Below are positions 40,071 through 45,124 of a stretch of 45,124 nt of DNA, piece after piece. The translations under genes and the position numbers were made by a program. Origin of the DNA: CAYSCW01 sp964449165 (GTDB taxonomy: Bacteria; Acidobacteriota; Aminicenantia; Aminicenantales; Aminicenantaceae); assembly GCA_964449165.1 (NCBI GenBank), contig CAYVAT010000026.1, forward strand, positions 1 to 45,124, read 5' to 3'. Positions within the stretch are counted from its first letter, which is position 1, and every line of letters starts with the position of its first letter. The notes under the pieces were generated by a model. That model had not been told where the DNA came from. It did no database searches and saw only the letters and a program-made list of their open reading frames with translations.

Positions 40071-42239
40071 TTGAGAAGGATAAGAATGAGAAAAAGATAT
40101 TTCTCCCTTTTTTTGGTCATTTTCGTCTGCTTATTCTTTTTTTATTTTTTCTTCCATTCCTTTTCGGAAGGTCAAGAAAAGACAAAGAATTCTCAGCTGA
40201 ATGTTCTTCTCATCACCATAGATACCCTGAGACCGGACCGTCTGAGCTGCTATCAGAGCTCCCATCTAAAAACGCCCAATATCGACAGCCTGGCTGAAAA
40301 AGGCGCCTTGTTCACCAGGGCGTTTGCCCATACCCCGACAACTCTGCCTTCCCATACCAACATTCTCTTAGGATCGACCCCTCTTTATCACGGCGTACAT
40401 GACAACAATAACTTTGTCGTCAGGGAAGAATTCTTGACTCTTGCTGAGCACTTGAAAAAATACGGTTATTCAACCGGAGCCTTTGTTGCCTCTTACCTGC
40501 TGGATTCAAGGTTCGGGCTTTGTCAGGGATTTGATGTTTATGACGATGATTATGAGCGCTCCTATAATAGAAAAGTGACAACGTTGGAAAGAAGAGCAGA
40601 AGACGTTGTGGACAAGGCTCTTGACTGGATTAAAGTCCAGAGCGATCCTTGGTTTCTCTGGATCCATTGTTATGATCCCCATGATCCCTATGATCCGCCA
40701 GAACCTTTCAAGACTCAATTTAAAAGAAATCCCTATGATGGTGAAGTTGCTTATGTTGATTTTACTATGGGAAAGCTCCTCGGGTATATGAAAGATCACG
40801 GCTTGTTTGGTAAAACCCTGGTCATTTTTACCGGAGATCATGGTGAGTCACTGGGACAACATGAGGAAATGACCCACGGTTTCTTAGCTTATAACAGCAC
40901 TCTCTGGGTTCCTCTCATCATGAGGTTTCCTGGTATCACTAAGACTCAAATCTCTCATCCTGTGAGCCACATCGACATCTTTCCCACAGTCTGTGATGTT
41001 TTGCACATGGAGAAACCGCGCGGTGTTCAGGGTACTTCTCTCGCTTCTCTGATAAAAGGCGGCAAGCTTCCCAAAAGATCCATCTATTTTGAGTCTCTTT
41101 ATCCTTATTACAGCCGGGGATGGGCTCCTATAAGAGGCTTTCTTCAGGAGACACAGAAATTTATCGACTCTCCTCTTCCTGAAATTTATGACCTGGATAA
41201 GGATTTTGATGAAATCCACAACCTTGCCAGAATAAAAAAAGTAGAGAGCGAGAGAAGAAAGCTCGGAGAGCTCATCAGCAACCTATCTTCGCCACAAGCA
41301 GAGCGAGCTGAGCAGAAGATGGACAGAGAATCTTTGGAGAGATTGAGAAGTCTGGGATATATCTCGAGCCATCAGATTTCCAAAAAAGAAAAATTCGGCC
41401 CAGAAGATGATGTCAAAATTTTCCTTCCCTATAATAACAAGGCTGTTCAGGCTTTGGAACTCTATCAGAAAGGAAAGGTCCAAGAGGGAATCAAGCTTCT
41501 CAAGAAAATAATAGAGGAAAAAAAATCGCTCGACAGCGCTTATTACAACCTTGCTATTCTGTATGAGTGGGAGGGGAGAATAAAGGATGCACTCGAGGTC
41601 CTGAAAATAGGGATGCAAAACATTCCCTCAAGCTATGAACTTTTTTTCAATTATGTGAGCGTTGCGGTTAAGGCCGGCTTTTTTGATGAAGCCATCAGAC
41701 TTTTTAACGAAGAAGATCATTTCCAGACGGAGAGTGACCCTGAACTGTTGAAAGAAATAGGAATCGCCTACTCGCAAAAGGGAGATTTAGAAAAGGCAAT
41801 CGAGATTTATAAGAGAGGCTTAACTTTAGACAGCAAATATCCTGCCTTACACAATAATTTGGGCATGGCTTATTTATCTCTTTCCTTGAAGAAAAAAGAT
41901 AGAAAAATTTTTCAGAAATCCTTGGAAAGCTTTAAAAAAGCCATCGAACTCAACCAGCAATATCCTCTTCCTTACAACGGCTTAGGAATGGCCTACAGGC
42001 AGGCTGGAAACTTGGAAGGAGCTATTTCCTGCTGGGAAAAAGCGCTGGAACTCAATCCTGATTTTGGTCCTGTTCTCTATAACCTCGGACTGGCTTATAT
42101 GGATAAAGCAGATTATGGGAGAGCTCTCCGCTTTTTGGATGAATACTATAAAAAGTACCTTCATTCGCTTTCCCCAGAGGGTAGGAAGAATTTGGAGTCT
42201 TTAATCCAAGTCTGCAGGGCAAAATCCGGCAAACATTAA
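40071..42239 (+). CDS. membrane-anchored sulfatase-fold protein with TPR domain
   Basis: The protein has 722 residues. One N-terminal transmembrane anchor (YFSLFLVIFVCLFFFYFFF) is followed by an alkaline-phosphatase/sulfatase-superfamily domain (about residues 45-430). Metal-binding motifs are VLLITIDTLRPDRLSCY and FTGDHGESLGQHEE. The activation site that reads C/S-x-P-S/A-R in true sulfatases is TLPSH here (Thr91-His95), so formylglycine cannot form in the normal way. The last 260 residues form about six TPRs (for example YYNLAILYEWEGRIKDALEVL). The start is TTG 40071 with AAGGAGG 5 nt upstream; ATG 40086 is an alternative. The substrate is unknown. Confidence 0.87.
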   Translation: MRRIRMRKRYFSLFLVIFVCLFFFYFFFHSFSEGQEKTKNSQLNVLLITIDTLRPDRLSCYQSSHLKTPNIDSLAEKGALFTRAFAHTPTTLPSHTNILLGSTPLYHGVHDNNNFVVREEFLTLAEHLKKYGYSTGAFVASYLLDSRFGLCQGFDVYDDDYERSYNRKVTTLERRAEDVVDKALDWIKVQSDPWFLWIHCYDPHDPYDPPEPFKTQFKRNPYDGEVAYVDFTMGKLLGYMKDHGLFGKTLVIFTGDHGESLGQHEEMTHGFLAYNSTLWVPLIMRFPGITKTQISHPVSHIDIFPTVCDVLHMEKPRGVQGTSLASLIKGGKLPKRSIYFESLYPYYSRGWAPIRGFLQETQKFIDSPLPEIYDLDKDFDEIHNLARIKKVESERRKLGELISNLSSPQAERAEQKMDRESLERLRSLGYISSHQISKKEKFGPEDDVKIFLPYNNKAVQALELYQKGKVQEGIKLLKKIIEEKKSLDSAYYNLAILYEWEGRIKDALEVLKIGMQNIPSSYELFFNYVSVAVKAGFFDEAIRLFNEEDHFQTESDPELLKEIGIAYSQKGDLEKAIEIYKRGLTLDSKYPALHNNLGMAYLSLSLKKKDRKIFQKSLESFKKAIELNQQYPLPYNGLGMAYRQAGNLEGAISCWEKALELNPDFGPVLYNLGLAYMDKADYGRALRFLDEYYKKYLHSLSPEGRKNLESLIQVCRAKSGKH

Positions 42240-42617
42240 TCCACAACTAACTACCTATTAATTCAAGAATTTGAATTAAAATCCATTTATTTGGACAAAA
42301 AAGCATCTTTCTGTTTCCAGGGCAAGGGGATAAGCTGCATAATTAATTGAAAATGAATAAAATAAGCATAATTCTTAGGTAAAACAAATTTGGCATAAAA
42401 TTTGCTCAAAAGTTGTTGACAACGTTATAAGAAATATTATATTTTATATATCAGATATGGTAGGAAGAAATAAATCCCAATGGCTCGCACTCCATATTTT
42501 TTTAAATAGGTTAAAAGATGGAAATCCAGATAAAAGGGGGTGGTAATAAAAAGAACGGAAATTTTTTCGTCTAGGGTTAATTGGAGTAGGTTTTAAAATT
42601 CAGGAAAAGGAGAAGAG
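42240..42617 (+). promoter_or_regulatory. intergenic region with promoter and palindrome before the receptor gene
   Basis: TTGACA (42416-42421), 16 nt and TATATT (42438-42443) form a near-consensus promoter. ATATCAGATAT (42448-42458) sits at the expected transcription start. The leader is about 170 nt. No gene and no terminator for the upstream gene were recognised in this AT-rich gap. Confidence 0.62.
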
Positions 42618-45124
42618 ATGAGAAAAATAAAAATCGTCTTCTCAATCTTATTGTTTCTCTCATTTGTCTGCATGCTGAATGCTCAGATCTCAAGTAGAGA
42701 AACAGGATCTATCAGGGGAGTTACTGCTGATGAAGAAGGGAATCCCCTTCCAGGAGTCGCCATCACTATTACCGGGCCGTCATTAATGGGGAAGGCCACT
42801 GACGTGACCAGACAAGACGGCTCCTTCAGAATTGTACTTCTTCCTCCTGGAGAATATACGCTGGTGGCTGAACTCCAAGGGTTCAAGACAGTCAAACAGG
42901 AACAAGTCGAAGTCAGGCTTGGTCTGACAGTAACCATCAGCATTACCATGCCTGTGACAACAATTGAAGAAGAAGTAACGGTTGTGGGTGAAGCCCCAGT
43001 AGTGGATGTCAAAGCCTCAAAGACACAGCAGATTTTTAAATCCGATTTGATCCAGAATCTGCCGATCAGCCGCAACCTCCAAGCTGTCATCACCTTAACG
43101 CCAGGCACAGTGAATTCGCAGAATGTTAAGGGCGGAACTGCTGGCGCCAACACCTATCAGATCGATGGGCTTAACGCCAATGACCCCTGTCAAGCACAGT
43201 TGGATATCCCAGTTAATTTTAACGTGATGGAAGAGGTGGAAGTCATCACAGGCGGAATGCCAGCCGAGGTCGGTGTGACACTCGGAGGATTCGTCAACGT
43301 CATCACTAAGTCAGGTGGAAACACTTATTCCGGTCTCTTTCAGCTTTACTACACTAATGAAGACTTGACAAAATCCGTATTGCCCCAGGAAGAGCTCAGC
43401 GCTTTGGGACTCGCGGGGCCCGCTGCTCCTATTTTTGATTATGAGCTTACTGGCGGCTTTGGCGGTCCCATCCTGAAAGACAAGCTGTGGTTTTACACCG
43501 CCGGGCTTTATAGTCGCTTTGCGCGTCATACTGCATTCATCCCCTTCACTTCTCCCTATGACGGTACGTATTATGACTCGTTCGAGCAAAAGCATAAGCA
43601 GTGGAATGCCTTATTGAAGCTGACTTACCAGGCTGCTCAAAACGTGAAATTATCATTGATGGGGAACGTTCAGTACAGCTACTATAATACCAGAGCCTAT
43701 TGGGCTTGGTATATGCCCTTTGACTGCACCTATCATGATGATCCCTGGGCCAATTATGCTGGAACAGGAGTCTTGACCTGGCTGATCGATCAAAATACGT
43801 TCTTAGAGTTAAGAGGTGGATACACAAACGTCGATGCCATGCTGGTCATGATCCGGGATGAACAAAACTACATCCCTTACATGTATGATAGCTATACAGG
43901 CTATTATTTTGGAACCGGATATCGTCCCAATGAGTGGATAGGAAGGCCTCAGACGCAGCTCTCTGCCCATGTGACCCGCTTCGCGGATAACCTCGCAGGC
44001 GGCGATCACGAGCTTAAAGCCGGTGTCGAGCTCCAGATGGGTGGTGCCAAGTGGGCGACCTGGAAAAACAATTATCTCGAATGGCCCTGGTACAACGGCA
44101 GCCCCTACTATTACGGAGCGCAGGGTTATGACAGGGCTCTCTATGGAGATGGCTACATAGGCTACTATGTCATGGGACAGACAAAGGAAGGATGCGTAGC
44201 TGAAGGCGACTGGCGGAGAATTGGATTTTATCTCCAGGATGCCATGACCATCCAGAACAGGCTGACCATCAATGTCGGTCTTCGATTCGATCACATCTCT
44301 GGCTGGATTCCCGAGCTCAACAAGGATCAAAGCGGAGGCTTTTCTTATGAGCTCGGAGAAACATACTTAGAGCCGGAGGTTGGCTGGAACCCTTATGATT
44401 CATTCAGCATGGAAGGTGTGGATGACCTCATGAAATGGAGCATCCTCTCTCCGAGGATTGGGCTGACCTATGACCTCTTCGGCGATGGCAAGACAGCTAT
44501 CAAGGCACATTATGGGGTTTACAGCGAAGCTATCTGGGGTTCTGTTGTCTACAAAATCCATCCACTCCAGTGGAAATCTTACTGGTTCGGCTGGTGGGAC
44601 GACAACGGCAATGGACAGCCTGATGCTCCTTCTGAAGGAGATAACTACGAATGGTACTATACTTGGTCCAACCCTAATGAACTGTTGAGAGAAAACTGGA
44701 TAACAGGAGTTGGCGAAGGGATAAAATCCCCTTACGATCAGCAATTCTCTGTGGGCATCGACCACGAGCTGTTCAAAAATTTCAAAGTCGGGTTAAACTA
44801 CATTTACAAACACAAAAAGAATATCGTTGATGACGTGCGTTATGATCTCGACAGCGGACAGTACTGGTATAATCCCAATGAATCCCCCGGCAGCCAATAC
44901 TGGATTCCATTTACAACGACAGTCCCCGCGGAGGGAGATGATTTTCCCGCCACCACGGTCAATATGTGGTTCTTGAGCAACGATGCTCCGACAAATTGGA
45001 TTTACCAGGTTTATAATGTCCCTGAGGCTTTCAGGAAATACTCTGGTATCGAGCTCAGCTTTGAAAAGCGTTTTGCCCACGGCTGGCAATTGGGCGGCTC
45101 CATCAACTATTCCAAGACATGGGG
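42618..45124 (+). CDS. TonB-dependent receptor with carboxypeptidase-like N-domain (3' end outside window)
   Basis: The frame is open from ATG 42618 to the window end, about 835 codons. The ribosome site is AAGGAGAAGAG just upstream. A signal peptide (IVFSILLFLSFVCMLNA) is followed by a carboxypeptidase regulatory-like Ig domain (GSIRGVTADEEGNPLPGVAI to EEEVTVVGEAPVVDV). The plug domain follows, with LPISRNLQAVITLTPGTVN, YQIDGLNAND and VNVITKSGGN, then the first barrel strands. This Oar-like architecture is abundant in Acidobacteriota and Aminicenantes. Such receptors import or export large ligands in a TonB-dependent way; the ligand is unknown. Confidence 0.93.
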   Translation, partial: MRKIKIVFSILLFLSFVCMLNAQISSRETGSIRGVTADEEGNPLPGVAITITGPSLMGKATDVTRQDGSFRIVLLPPGEYTLVAELQGFKTVKQEQVEVRLGLTVTISITMPVTTIEEEVTVVGEAPVVDVKASKTQQIFKSDLIQNLPISRNLQAVITLTPGTVNSQNVKGGTAGANTYQIDGLNANDPCQAQLDIPVNFNVMEEVEVITGGMPAEVGVTLGGFVNVITKSGGNTYSGLFQLYYTNEDLTKSVLPQEELSALGLAGPAAPIFDYELTGGFGGPILKDKLWFYTAGLYSRFARHTAFIPFTSPYDGTYYDSFEQKHKQWNALLKLTYQAAQNVKLSLMGNVQYSYYNTRAYWAWYMPFDCTYHDDPWANYAGTGVLTWLIDQNTFLELRGGYTNVDAMLVMIRDEQNYIPYMYDSYTGYYFGTGYRPNEWIGRPQTQLSAHVTRFADNLAGGDHELKAGVELQMGGAKWATWKNNYLEWPWYNGSPYYYGAQGYDRALYGDGYIGYYVMGQTKEGCVAEGDWRRIGFYLQDAMTIQNRLTINVGLRFDHISGWIPELNKDQSGGFSYELGETYLEPEVGWNPYDSFSMEGVDDLMKWSILSPRIGLTYDLFGDGKTAIKAHYGVYSEAIWGSVVYKIHPLQWKSYWFGWWDDNGNGQPDAPSEGDNYEWYYTWSNPNELLRENWITGVGEGIKSPYDQQFSVGIDHELFKNFKVGLNYIYKHKKNIVDDVRYDLDSGQYWYNPNESPGSQYWIPFTTTVPAEGDDFPATTVNMWFLSNDAPTNWIYQVYNVPEAFRKYSGIELSFEKRFAHGWQLGGSINYSKTW

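Overview
This window comes from a bacterial chromosome of moderate G+C with Gram-negative-type envelope genes: a PilQ secretin, lipoproteins, and a TonB-dependent receptor with an N-terminal carboxypeptidase-regulatory-like domain. The secreted VPS10/sortilin-like beta-propeller, the S9B dipeptidyl peptidase, the Oar-like receptor and the sulfatase-like TPR protein together suggest Candidatus Aminicenantes (OP8) or a related Acidobacteriota lineage. That placement is inference from gene content; no rRNA or marker phylogeny is available here. I found no rRNA, tRNA, CRISPR array, transposase or phage gene.

Layout. 1-5149 (+) is a housekeeping operon: the end of a YicC-type protein, gmk, coaBC, a type-4 uracil-DNA glycosylase and a PriA whose helicase motifs are degraded. 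5171-13251 (-) is a long operon: coaD, pilM, pilN, pilO, pilP, pilQ, then two lipoprotein genes, the last with five Ig-like repeats. A promoter and a roughly 200-nt leader with two competing hairpins precede it. 13.7-24.5 kb is mixed: an exported PCMT, a membrane spermidine-synthase-like protein, a phosphohexomutase-ftsB-UvrD/nuclease operon, a SHOCT miniprotein and SppA. Its intergenic gaps hold four copies of an unusual long-hairpin element. 24.7-30.1 kb (+) carries a NatA/NatB-type ABC exporter, then an ECF sigma factor and zinc anti-sigma factor embedded among three exported proteins that share one C-terminal domain. 31.1-34.5 kb (-) encodes a trans-4-hydroxyproline dehydratase-like glycyl radical enzyme and its activase. 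34.7-39.8 kb (-) encodes a secreted DPP4-like peptidase and a VPS10-type propeller protein. 40.0-45.1 kb (+) holds the sulfatase-like TPR protein and the truncated TonB-dependent receptor.

How the parts may work together. The right third reads as a peptide-use region. Extracellular or periplasmic proline-specific cleavage, an outer-membrane receptor and hydroxyproline dehydration would fit growth on collagen-like or hydroxyproline-rich protein (inference). The hydroxyproline operon and the receptor promoters share a 13-base palindrome-containing motif.

The best candidates for undescribed biology are the four-copy hairpin family (conserved apical 49-50 nt, stems differing in sequence but still pairing, all four upstream of a + strand gene in one orientation), the sigma/anti-sigma locus with three paralogous effector domains, and the PriA that has lost Walker A and motif VI.
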